Shown here: positions 5,913 to 12,369 of the stretch, piece after piece
Position numbering within the stretch: the stretch's first letter is position 1
Layout: every line of letters begins with the position of its first letter
Assembly (NCBI GenBank): GCA_002381945.1
Contig: DFXY01000038.1
Span: 55,773-68,141, forward strand
Reading direction: 5' to 3'
Origin: Bacteriovoracaceae bacterium UBA4096
Lineage (GTDB): Bacteria; Bdellovibrionota; Bacteriovoracia; Bacteriovoracales; Bacteriovoracaceae
Length of the DNA: 12,369 nucleotides
Translations under genes and position numbers: made by a program
The notes under the pieces: generated by a model
Told to the model about the DNA's origin: nothing
What the model saw: only the letters and a program-made list of their open reading frames with translations
Database searches by the model: none

Positions 5913-8567
5913 TTAATGGTTGATAATCTGAGTTTTTAAATCCTGGAGCTTTTGCAAGGCCTGAATGGGTGTTAAATTTAATATGTCTAAAGCCTTTAAA
6001 TCATGTTCTAAGCTGGTTAAATAATCTGGAATCTGGACTTCAGTACCTGCCGTAAAGAAAGTTAATTGGTTCTCTAGAAGTGTAGAGCCATTGGAATTCT
6101 GAGTTTCTTCTAAATCTTTTAAAATTTCCCTCGAACGTTTTAAAACTTCTTTTGGTAATCCCGCTAATTCGGCCACATGAATACCAAAACTCTGGGTCGC
6201 ACCGGCCTCAATGAGTTCATACATAAACTGAACTTTACCATTCTTCTGCTCAGTTCTGACCGTAAAGTTTTTGGCCTCTGGCATACTTTCCACCAGCTCA
6301 ATTAACTCATGGTAATGAGTTGCAAAAAGCGTGATTGGTTTGAGCCTTTTTACAAAATGTTCAACCAACGCCCATGCAATGGAGAGCCCATCGTAGGTAG
6401 AGGTCCCTCGTCCGATTTCATCGAGAATGATAAGAGATTTTTCAGAAGCATGACGAAGGATTTCTGCTGTTTCGGCCATCTCTACCATGAATGTAGACTG
6501 TCCTTTTATAATATCGTCGGAAGCCCCTAAACGTGAGAATAAATAATCGCAAATCCCTAGTTCTGCATACTGGGCAGGAACAAAACATCCCAACTGAGCG
6601 AGGTACTGAATGATGGCAACTTCTCTCATGACCGTAGTTTTACCTGCCATGTTAGGACCAGTAATGAGTCCAAAATAGCACTTTTCATCCAGCGTAATAT
6701 TATGGGTAATAAAACTATCTTTAATATTGGCCTTAATCAGTGGATGCCAGGCTCCTGTGACTTTAACCATTCTTCTGTCGGAATGGAGCACAGGTCGAAT
6801 GAAATTCTCCTGAAGGCTAATCCAGGCAAGAGACTGGAAAACATCTATTTGCGCCATTCTCTTTGCCACATCCAAGACCAAGTGGGCCTGTTCTTCAATT
6901 CTTAAACTGAATGTTTCAAAGATCTCTTTTTCAAGCCGGATTAATTTATCCAGGGCCTCTATGACATCTTTTTCAAAGAGTTCTAGCTCTTGAGTTACAT
7001 AGCGCTCGTTATTGACCAGGGTTTGACGACGCATAAAAGATTTTGGCACTTTACTGACATGAGAATTGGACACTTCAATAAAGTAACCGGAAATATTATT
7101 GTGCTTGATTTTAAGATTTCCGATACCGGTATCCGAGCGATATTTAGCTTCTAATTTTAATATTTCATCTGAAGCGGAATTAGCAAGTTTGGCCAGGCGG
7201 TCTCTTTCTTTATGAGCTCCTGCCTTAATCAGATTTCCCTTGTCAGCATGGGCACCCATTTCATCACTAATAGTGGCACGGATATCCAGTGCTAATTTGT
7301 TTAGGAATTCTAAATCTTTTTTAGGAAGCTTTTGAAAGAAGCTGAAACTTTCTCGTTCCATATCTTTTTCAATTTGCATGAATGTTTCAAAAGCATAGGC
7401 CAGGTTAAGGATGTCTCCTGCGACAACTTTCTTCGTCGAGACCTTTGCCATGATCCGGTCAATATCACGAACATCAGAAAGGGAATGCCTTAAACTCTTG
7501 ATGAAATCCGGTTTCTTAATTAAACCTTCAATTAAATCCAGTCGTTTTTCTATGGCGCCTGCCTCACACAGTGGAGATTGAAAATACTGTCGAAGTTGGC
7601 GGGTTCCCATTGAGGTTCTGGTTTTATCCATAAAGCCCAAAATTGAATTGGCACTGGTTTCTCGAGAGCGGGGGAAAATTTCAAGACCTGAAAGAGTGGC
7701 ATAAGTCACCTTCATGGTTTCTTCATTATTTAAAAGTCGGAAAGGTCGTAAATGACTGATTTTTTCCAATGTTTGAGTTGAAGTGACATAATAACTTAAA
7801 GCACCAAGAGGAGAGAGTACTGCCGGTAATTGAGCAATGATCCCATCTCTTTGATAAGTAGGGATGAGTTTTTGTATGTAAAAGCCTGTGTGTTTTTCTT
7901 CAAAGTATTCTTGAGACAGATGAGTTTTAAGCACATCAATGCTCTGTAGATAATCATCTACCAGTGGATGAGTTTCCCATTGACCCAAATAAGAAATGAA
8001 CTCTTTTGGCCGGACCATCAGGAGTCTTTCGCAAAACTCCTCAATGGTTTTGAAAGTGATTCCATAGAAGTCACCTGTCGTAAAATCCAGCAACACCAGA
8101 ATGAAATGATTATTCTCATGAAGACCAGCTGCCAGGAATTTATTTTCAGTAGCAGATGTTTTATCCAGATCATAAGGCATACCTGGACTCACAATTTGAG
8201 TAACTCCACGTTTAACAATGCCTTTGACCGATTTTGGATCTTCCAGTTGTTCACAGATAACGACTTTTTTTCCATGTTGGGAAATGCGGTCAACATAGGC
8301 CGCTGCCGCATGATGAGGAATACCGGCCATGGGAATAGGGACATCTCCAAGCTTACCCCGAACGGTAAGAGAAATATTTAAAAGTCGGGAAGCTTCCCGG
8401 GCATCCTCAAAAAACATTTCGTAGAAGTCACCCATTCTGAACATCAGCAGAATATCGGGATACTGTTTTTTTACAGAATAATACTGCTCCATCATGGGAG
8501 TGAGTTTAATACCTGAGGCAACGAGGTCAGCTAGACTCGGATTTTCTTGAACCATTTGATTTTGCAT
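5913..8567 (-). CDS. mutS: DNA mismatch repair protein MutS
   Basis: MutS recognises base mismatches and small loops after replication and recruits MutL. The 884 residues are close to the family's usual 850-900. The N-terminal domain has T-P-M-M-E-Q-Y-Y and the mismatch-wedging F-Y-E motif in F-R-M-G-D-F-Y-E (Phe48, Glu50). The core and clamp domains follow, then the ATPase with Walker A G-P-N-M-A-G-K-T (637-644), Walker B I-L-D-E (Asp716, Glu717) with G-R-G-T-S-T-Y-D, and F-A-T-H-Y-H-E-L. The C-terminal tail carries the helix-turn-helix dimerisation part. The start is uncertain: ATG 8565-8567 is chosen; a TTG at 8580-8582 (889 residues) and an ATG at 8553-8555 are in frame, and none has a good Shine-Dalgarno. 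It is divergent from lptC and followed by the RDD gene. Confidence 0.97.
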   Translation of the reverse strand: MQNQMVQENPSLADLVASGIKLTPMMEQYYSVKKQYPDILLMFRMGDFYEMFFEDAREASRLLNISLTVRGKLGDVPIPMAGIPHHAAAAYVDRISQHGKKVVICEQLEDPKSVKGIVKRGVTQIVSPGMPYDLDKTSATENKFLAAGLHENNHFILVLLDFTTGDFYGITFKTIEEFCERLLMVRPKEFISYLGQWETHPLVDDYLQSIDVLKTHLSQEYFEEKHTGFYIQKLIPTYQRDGIIAQLPAVLSPLGALSYYVTSTQTLEKISHLRPFRLLNNEETMKVTYATLSGLEIFPRSRETSANSILGFMDKTRTSMGTRQLRQYFQSPLCEAGAIEKRLDLIEGLIKKPDFIKSLRHSLSDVRDIDRIMAKVSTKKVVAGDILNLAYAFETFMQIEKDMERESFSFFQKLPKKDLEFLNKLALDIRATISDEMGAHADKGNLIKAGAHKERDRLAKLANSASDEILKLEAKYRSDTGIGNLKIKHNNISGYFIEVSNSHVSKVPKSFMRRQTLVNNERYVTQELELFEKDVIEALDKLIRLEKEIFETFSLRIEEQAHLVLDVAKRMAQIDVFQSLAWISLQENFIRPVLHSDRRMVKVTGAWHPLIKANIKDSFITHNITLDEKCYFGLITGPNMAGKTTVMREVAIIQYLAQLGCFVPAQYAELGICDYLFSRLGASDDIIKGQSTFMVEMAETAEILRHASEKSLIILDEIGRGTSTYDGLSIAWALVEHFVKRLKPITLFATHYHELIELVESMPEAKNFTVRTEQKNGKVQFMYELIEAGATQSFGIHVAELAGLPKEVLKRSREILKDLEETQNSNGSTLLENQLTFFTAGTEVQIPDYLTSLEHDLKALDILNLTPIQALQKLQDLKTQIINH

Positions 8568-8670
8568 GGCCTGAGGGTACAAAAACCGACAAAAGACGTC
8601 ACCTGTTTTTGCCTTACAGGAGCAGGTAAATTAAAACCTCAACTGTTTGTAATTAAAGAAAAATGTTATT
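8568..8670. promoter_or_regulatory. Divergent intergenic region mutS / lptC with inverted repeats
   Basis: This gap must drive mutS leftward and the lpt cluster rightward. Toward lptC, TG at 8664-8665, one base, then TATTAT at 8667-8672 resembles an extended -10; no convincing -35 is seen. It overlaps the first ATG of lptC and would place the transcript start near the second in-frame ATG at 8680. A cluster of related strings, ACCTG and CAGG/CAGGT (about 8600-8628), makes a small stem CCTGT..ACAGG that might be an operator. The mutS promoter is not clear. Confidence 0.3.
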
Positions 8671-9678
8671 ATGGATAGTATGAAAATTCGTGACGCTAAA
8701 TCAATAATAATTATTTCCGTATATCTGATCATGAACGGACTTATTCTGATGACTTCTTTAAGCCAAAAAAAAGAGTCCTCAGAAATATCTCCCTCAGCAA
8801 AACAACTGGCCCCTGAATTTACGGAAATTGAAAAGCTTGATTATTTTCACATGAAAGATGGTGTTCCGCAGATGTCTTTATCCGCCTTGGCCATGCGTTC
8901 GCAAGGACAGGAAGTGGCCGATTTCAGTGATCCTCGTGGAGTTTATAACTATCAGAAAAAAAATAAAACAATTCGCTATAGTGCCGATTCAGGCCTTTAT
9001 AAAAAGGCCAAAGAAACTCTCGCTCTGGAAGGCAAAGTGGAATTTTTCTCTGATGAGGCAAACTATTTTGCAGATAAAGTGAAATACTACTTAAAGCAAG
9101 ATCTAATCATTGGAAGTGGTAATGTGAAGTTTGAAGGAGATGATCTTAAGACAAAGGATCATCTGATTATTCTTGCAGAGAGCATGCGGGCAAAACCTGA
9201 AGCCCAGCTGACTGAGTTCAAAGGAAATGTGAAAGGAACCTTGGAAAGGAAGAAAAAATATGAAGGCCGAATGGTGTTTTCTTCTAATGAACTTGAGTTG
9301 GAAGGAGCAAAATCCCTGGCCCATCTTGAAGGTGACGTAGAGATGAAACGGGATAATTATCTGATAACAGCTGGAAAAGCTGACATGTTCCTTGAAAACT
9401 TTAATAAAAGCCTCAAGTATTTTGTTCTGAATGACGATGTTAAGGTGACTGAGAGGATGCAAACGCCGGAGGGTGTGCAAATGCGAAAAGCTTTCGCAGA
9501 AAGACTGGAAGGTTTTGGTCGTGAGCAAAAAATGGTCCTCTCGGGTGCGCCAAGAGTGGAAATGGGAGAAGACGTCATTAAGGGTTACCGTATAACTATT
9601 CGAGAAAATGTGGATTTGATCGAAGTCGATGATGCGATGTCTGATGTCCAGGTTAAACGCAAAAAACTAAAGGAATAG
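8671..9678 (+). CDS. lptC: LPS export protein: LptC fused to an LptA/OstA-like domain
   Basis: A 335-residue protein with one N-terminal membrane helix (about 9-28) and a long periplasmic part of beta-rich repeats. Residues about 50-155 look like LptC: A-L-A-M-R-S, I-R-Y-S-A-D, L-E-G-K-V-E-F, then A-D-K-V-K-Y. Residues about 155-325 continue in the OstA/LptA style with successive G-N-V, G-D-V-E-M and D-D-V-K-V elements, and end in a region reading L-S-G-A-P-R-V-E-M-G-E-D-V-I-K-G. LptC is usually about 190 residues and LptA about 180, so this length fits one chain holding both. LptC joins LptB2FG in the inner membrane, and LptA carries LPS across the periplasm. ATG 8671 has no ribosome-binding site; ATG 8680 (M4) is possible, perhaps leaderless. 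lptB follows at once, which supports the assignment. Confidence 0.75.
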   Translation: MDSMKIRDAKSIIIISVYLIMNGLILMTSLSQKKESSEISPSAKQLAPEFTEIEKLDYFHMKDGVPQMSLSALAMRSQGQEVADFSDPRGVYNYQKKNKTIRYSADSGLYKKAKETLALEGKVEFFSDEANYFADKVKYYLKQDLIIGSGNVKFEGDDLKTKDHLIILAESMRAKPEAQLTEFKGNVKGTLERKKKYEGRMVFSSNELELEGAKSLAHLEGDVEMKRDNYLITAGKADMFLENFNKSLKYFVLNDDVKVTERMQTPEGVQMRKAFAERLEGFGREQKMVLSGAPRVEMGEDVIKGYRITIRENVDLIEVDDAMSDVQVKRKKLKE

Positions 9679-9682
9679 TTTG

Positions 9683-10408
9683 ATGAATGCGAGCTTTCAC
9701 GCACGTGATCTTAAGAAAACATATAATGGCCGAGAGGTTGTCAAGAATGTGAGCATTGATGTTGAAAGAGGTGAAGTTGTTGGTCTTTTAGGACCAAACG
9801 GCGCTGGAAAAACAACATCATTTTATATGATGGTGGGTTTAGTAAAAGCTGATCAAGGACAAATAAATCTTCTTGATGAGAACGTGACTGATCTACCGCT
9901 ACATGTACGAGCTAGGAAAGGCATTGGTTATCTTCCTCAGGAAGCCAGTGTATTTAGGGAACTTTCGGTAGAAGAAAATATTTTTTCTGTACTGGAAGTA
10001 AGAGATCTGTCCGATAAGGAAAGACAGAACGCTCTGGATAATCTTATTCGCGATTTTGGGTTGGATCATATCCGAAAATCCAAAGGTCGGGAATTATCCG
10101 GAGGTGAGAGGAGAAGGGTAGAGATAGCCAGATCACTGGCCCTCGATCCTAAATTTGTTCTTTTGGATGAACCTTTTGCAGGTGTTGATCCGCTGGCCGT
10201 CAGTGACATCCAGTCGATCATCAAACGCTTAAAGCAGAAGAATATAGGTGTTCTGATCACAGATCATAATGTGAGAGAGACCTTGGGCATTGTGGACAGA
10301 GCGTACATTATGAGCCGGGGAGAACTGTTAGTCAGTGGGACACCCGAAGAGATCATAAATAACGAAATCGCCCGTAAGTTTTACTTAGGGGAAGAATTTA
10401 AGATGTAG
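9683..10408 (+). CDS. lptB: LPS export ABC transporter ATP-binding protein LptB
   Basis: The cytoplasmic ATPase of the LptB2FG exporter, which extracts LPS from the inner membrane. The 241 residues match E. coli LptB. All ABC motifs are present: Walker A G-P-N-G-A-G-K-T-T (37-45), Q-loop Gln86 in L-P-Q-E, signature L-S-G-G-E-R-R-R (138-145), Walker B L-L-D-E-P with Asp162-Glu163, and H-loop His195 in T-D-H-N-V. ATG 9683 is chosen because AAGGA at 9670-9674 is eight bases upstream; an in-frame TTG at 9680 is the next longer choice. Only four bases separate the lptC stop from this ATG, and the rpoN ribosome-binding site overlaps this gene's stop, so it is an operon. lptF and lptG are not in the window. 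Confidence 0.97.
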   Translation: MNASFHARDLKKTYNGREVVKNVSIDVERGEVVGLLGPNGAGKTTSFYMMVGLVKADQGQINLLDENVTDLPLHVRARKGIGYLPQEASVFRELSVEENIFSVLEVRDLSDKERQNALDNLIRDFGLDHIRKSKGRELSGGERRRVEIARSLALDPKFVLLDEPFAGVDPLAVSDIQSIIKRLKQKNIGVLITDHNVRETLGIVDRAYIMSRGELLVSGTPEEIINNEIARKFYLGEEFKM

Positions 10409-10418
10409 GGGAATTTTC

Positions 10419-11873
10419 ATGGCGATTAAAATGCATCAAGGGCTAAAGCAAACGCAAAGCCTCATGATCACGCCTCAACTTCAGCAAGCGATCAAGCTTC
10501 TGACTCTTACTCACCTTGAAATGACGACACTCATTTCGCAGGAGATGGTTGAGAATCCGATGCTCGAGGAGATGGATGGTGAAATGGATGCCAGTCCAGT
10601 TGAAGATACCCGCGAAGAGATGGAGGCCAGAGAAGCCACTGCTGATAATTTCTCGGGACCGGAATTAATTGAAGGTTCAAAAGATACCTTTGATTGGGAA
10701 TCATACTCAGAATCATTCAACAGCTCATCATCTTCTTCACCCAATATGAAGGAGAGCCAGTCTCCGGATGATATGCCTTCCTATGAAAATATGGTTTCTA
10801 AGTCACAAAGCCTTCAGGAACATCTTGAATGGCAGCTTAGAATGGAATCACTCTCTGCTGACCAGTTAAGCTTTTGCCTTGATCTGATTGGTAACATTGA
10901 TGATGACGGTTATCTGGAAGTTCCTTTCGATGAAGTCGTTGCCCGATCTCAAATTGAAGACCGGGATGAAGCTCTGGGCATGCTCGGAATGGTCCAGCAT
11001 CTCGATCCAGTTGGTTGTGGTGCTCAGAATATTCAGGAATGTCTGGGAATTCAGGCCCGTATGCTGGCAGAGCGCTCGCCTTTAGTCGAGTTGATCATTG
11101 AAAGAAATCTCCATGATCTTGAGAAAAAAGATTATGCCAAAATTGCCAAAGATTTTGCTGTTTCAAAAGACAAAGTCAAAGACGCTGAATTGATCATAAT
11201 GGGTCTGAACCCTAAGCCTGGTCGATTAGTCTCGGCCGATGAAACTCAGTACGTAGTGCCTGATATATTTGTGGCAGAAGTTGGAGGAGAATTTGTCGTT
11301 CAAGTTAACGATGAAGGTGTTCCCCGCCTGCGGATTTCAAACCTCTATAAATCATTGATCAAAAATGGTCAGTCAGACACTGAGGCCAAAGAATTTGTGC
11401 AGGATAAACTCAGAGCTGCTTTATGGTTAATTAAATCGATTGAAAACCGTCAAAAGACTATTTATAAAGTGGCCAATTCTATCGTTCGTACTCAGCAGGA
11501 GTTCTTCAAAAAAGGGCCGGCCTTTCTTAAGCCCATGATTCTGAAAGATATTGCCAATGAAATTGGTATGCATGAGTCGACAGTTTCCCGAGTGACGACC
11601 AATAAATTCATGCACACTCCAATTGGAACATTTGAACTTAAATATTTTTTCAACGCCGGTATCGGCGGTAAAAACGGTGGGATCGATATTGCAGGTGAGA
11701 GCCTGAAGCTTAAAATTAAAGAGATGGTTGGGAATGAAGATCCTAAACGGCCGCTCTCAGATCAGAAAATCTCAGAACTTTTAAGCACTCGAGATATCGT
11801 TGTCGCCCGACGTACTGTCGCCAAGTATCGTGAGATGATGGGTATTGCTCCATCATCGAAGCGTAAGAAATAA
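10419..11873 (+). CDS. rpoN: RNA polymerase sigma-54 factor RpoN
   Basis: Directs RNA polymerase to -24/-12 promoters that need an AAA+ activator. The 484 residues match the family. Region I (1-50) is the Gln/Leu-rich activator-responsive part with M-I-T-P-Q-L-Q-Q-A-I-K-L-L and E-N-P-M-L-E-E. Region II (about 52-115) is acidic and contains a Ser-rich run (S-S-S-S-S-S). The core-binding domain follows at about 125-320, the helix-turn-helix with E-I-G-M-H-E-S-T-V-S-R at 381-391, and the RpoN box A-R-R-T-V-A-K-Y-R-E at 463-472, which reads the -24 element. AGGGGA at 10407-10412 precedes the ATG and overlaps the lptB stop codon. The order lptB-rpoN-hpf is the classic one in proteobacteria. Confidence 0.98.
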   Translation: MAIKMHQGLKQTQSLMITPQLQQAIKLLTLTHLEMTTLISQEMVENPMLEEMDGEMDASPVEDTREEMEAREATADNFSGPELIEGSKDTFDWESYSESFNSSSSSSPNMKESQSPDDMPSYENMVSKSQSLQEHLEWQLRMESLSADQLSFCLDLIGNIDDDGYLEVPFDEVVARSQIEDRDEALGMLGMVQHLDPVGCGAQNIQECLGIQARMLAERSPLVELIIERNLHDLEKKDYAKIAKDFAVSKDKVKDAELIIMGLNPKPGRLVSADETQYVVPDIFVAEVGGEFVVQVNDEGVPRLRISNLYKSLIKNGQSDTEAKEFVQDKLRAALWLIKSIENRQKTIYKVANSIVRTQQEFFKKGPAFLKPMILKDIANEIGMHESTVSRVTTNKFMHTPIGTFELKYFFNAGIGGKNGGIDIAGESLKLKIKEMVGNEDPKRPLSDQKISELLSTRDIVVARRTVAKYREMMGIAPSSKRKK

Positions 11874-11876
11874 ACG

Positions 11877-11898
11877 AGGAGGTCAGCGCATGACATAG
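11877..11898 (+). promoter_or_regulatory. Strong Shine-Dalgarno with a two-codon ORF (Met-Thr-stop)
   Basis: AGGAGGT at 11877-11883 is a near-perfect anti-16S match. Six bases later comes ATG 11890-11892, then ACA and TAG (11896-11898). No longer ORF uses this start. It is the strongest ribosome-binding site in the window and lies four bases after the rpoN stop. It could deliver ribosomes to the next ATG at 11900, one base after the TAG, by re-initiation, or it may be a leftover of a lost gene start. Confidence 0.45.
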
Positions 11899-11899
11899 A

Positions 11900-11956
11900 A
11901 TGATTTTTATTTTTTGGTGTCCGAGTATTAAATTTTTTTTGAGGCACGTATCATGA
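11900..11956 (+). CDS. Putative 18-residue leader peptide overlapping the hpf start
   Basis: ATG 11900 opens an 18-codon frame, M-I-F-I-F-W-C-P-S-I-K-F-F-L-R-H-V-S, ending at TGA 11954-11956. That stop overlaps the hpf ATG (11953-11955) as ATGA, the classic coupling arrangement. The peptide is hydrophobic and rich in Phe/Ile. Its own ribosome-binding site is poor; the strong AGGAGGT upstream is 16 bases away and better placed for the two-codon ORF before it. The frame may be chance in a T-rich leader, so this is a candidate only. Confidence 0.3.
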   Translation: MIFIFWCPSIKFFLRHVS

Positions 11957-12342
11957 AATTAAAAATTTCCTTTAAGCATTTGGAACACACACCGGCACTC
12001 GATCAGCGTATTCACGAAAAATCCGAAAAATTTGAGAAGTATTTCCAGGGCAATACCAATGTTCAGTGGTTTTGCTGGGTTCATAATGATGAACACTGGG
12101 CCGAAATCAAGGTTCATGGACCAAAATTCAATTTCTTTGCCAAGGCCTCTGCCGACAATATGTATAAATCTCTGGATTTAGTGGTAGAGAAGATGGAACG
12201 GCAAATTGAAAAACAAAAAGATCAAAAACGAAACAAACTACACTCTCATGCTTATCAAACTCCCAAATATAAAGAGATTGAAGAACGCATTAAGGATGAA
12301 GAGAAATTCTACGATAAATACCTCGAAGAAAAATCCGCTTAA
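11953..12342 (+). CDS. hpf: Ribosome hibernation-promoting factor (HPF/YhbH/RaiA family)
   Basis: A 129-residue protein of the short HPF/RaiA class, which binds the 30S decoding region and stalls ribosomes in stationary phase or stress. It begins M-K-L-K-I-S-F-K-H-L-E-H-T-P-A-L, the usual first strand and helix. It continues with the family's beta-alpha-beta layout through E-I-K-V-H-G and A-S-A-D-N-M-Y-K-S-L-D-L-V-V-E-K-M to about residue 90. The last 40 residues form a charged, probably helical tail rich in Lys, Glu and Tyr. It is longer than E. coli HPF (95) but lacks the dimerisation domain of long HPF (about 180). GAGG at 11941-11944 precedes the ATG by eight bases. The position after rpoN matches hpf in the standard order; ptsN is not visible. 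Confidence 0.92.
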   Translation: MKLKISFKHLEHTPALDQRIHEKSEKFEKYFQGNTNVQWFCWVHNDEHWAEIKVHGPKFNFFAKASADNMYKSLDLVVEKMERQIEKQKDQKRNKLHSHAYQTPKYKEIEERIKDEEKFYDKYLEEKSA

Positions 12343-12369
12343 AAGGTTCCAAGCTGATCTCACATTTCT

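Noticed and set aside
7968..8381. 137-codon open frame opposite mutS
   Set aside because: It is the reverse of the well-conserved MutS N-terminal domains and has no recognisable protein features.
8568..8582. TTG start for MutS (889 residues)
   Set aside because: No Shine-Dalgarno and a rare start codon; ATG at 8565-8567 is simpler, although its own site is also weak.
11884..11920. Intrinsic terminator after rpoN, because of the T-rich stretch
   Set aside because: The only stem (GTCA..TGAC) is 4 bp and sits several bases before the T-run.

Overview
This is an ordinary-looking bacterial chromosome segment. The base composition leans to A+T (about 40% GC by eye, not computed). The genes are tightly packed with Gram-negative envelope content: a LptC/LptB lipopolysaccharide exporter, a lipobox lipoprotein, and sigma-54 with hibernation factor. 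The response-regulator/HD-domain proteins with a private middle domain, and the general gene style, suggest Bdellovibrionota, perhaps the Bacteriovorax/Peredibacter side. That placement is inference from protein style, not from a search. There is no sign of mobile DNA, CRISPR, tRNA or rRNA.

Layout. Positions 1-171 hold the 3' end of an FtsB/DivIC-type divisome gene (+). It overlaps by 29 bp a convergent DUF192 lipoprotein gene (-, 143-655). A short divergent promoter region leads to aspS (+, 721-2517), which is translationally coupled by ATGA to a receiver/HD-GYP-like protein (2514-3851). A diverged paralogue follows (3952-5280), with an extended -10 element placed so that its GTG start may be leaderless. 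A perfect 28-bp palindrome closes this block. The second paralogue's stop codon overlaps that of the convergent RDD membrane-protein gene (-, 5277-5867). That gene lies downstream of mutS (-, about 5913-8567), with a hairpin covering its ribosome-binding site. Diverging from mutS is the lipopolysaccharide-export/sigma-54 cluster (+): a single-chain LptC-LptA-like protein, lptB, rpoN and hpf. The rpoN-hpf gap contains a strong Shine-Dalgarno, a two-codon ORF and an 18-codon ORF whose stop overlaps the hpf start.

How it works together. LptB supplies ATPase power to the LptB2FG(C) transporter, and the LptC-LptA-like protein would carry LPS across the periplasm. RpoN and HPF follow in the order conserved in many proteobacteria, linking envelope, nitrogen/stress transcription and ribosome hibernation. 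MutS and AspRS are housekeeping. The least explained part is the aspS-linked tandem pair of receiver/HD proteins. One retains a phosphorylatable receiver and most of the metal-binding residues of an HD-GYP phosphodiesterase. The other has lost several of them, which looks like a regulator plus a degenerate partner. I found no clear evidence of a wholly new multi-gene system; the best leads are this pair and the leader ORFs before hpf.
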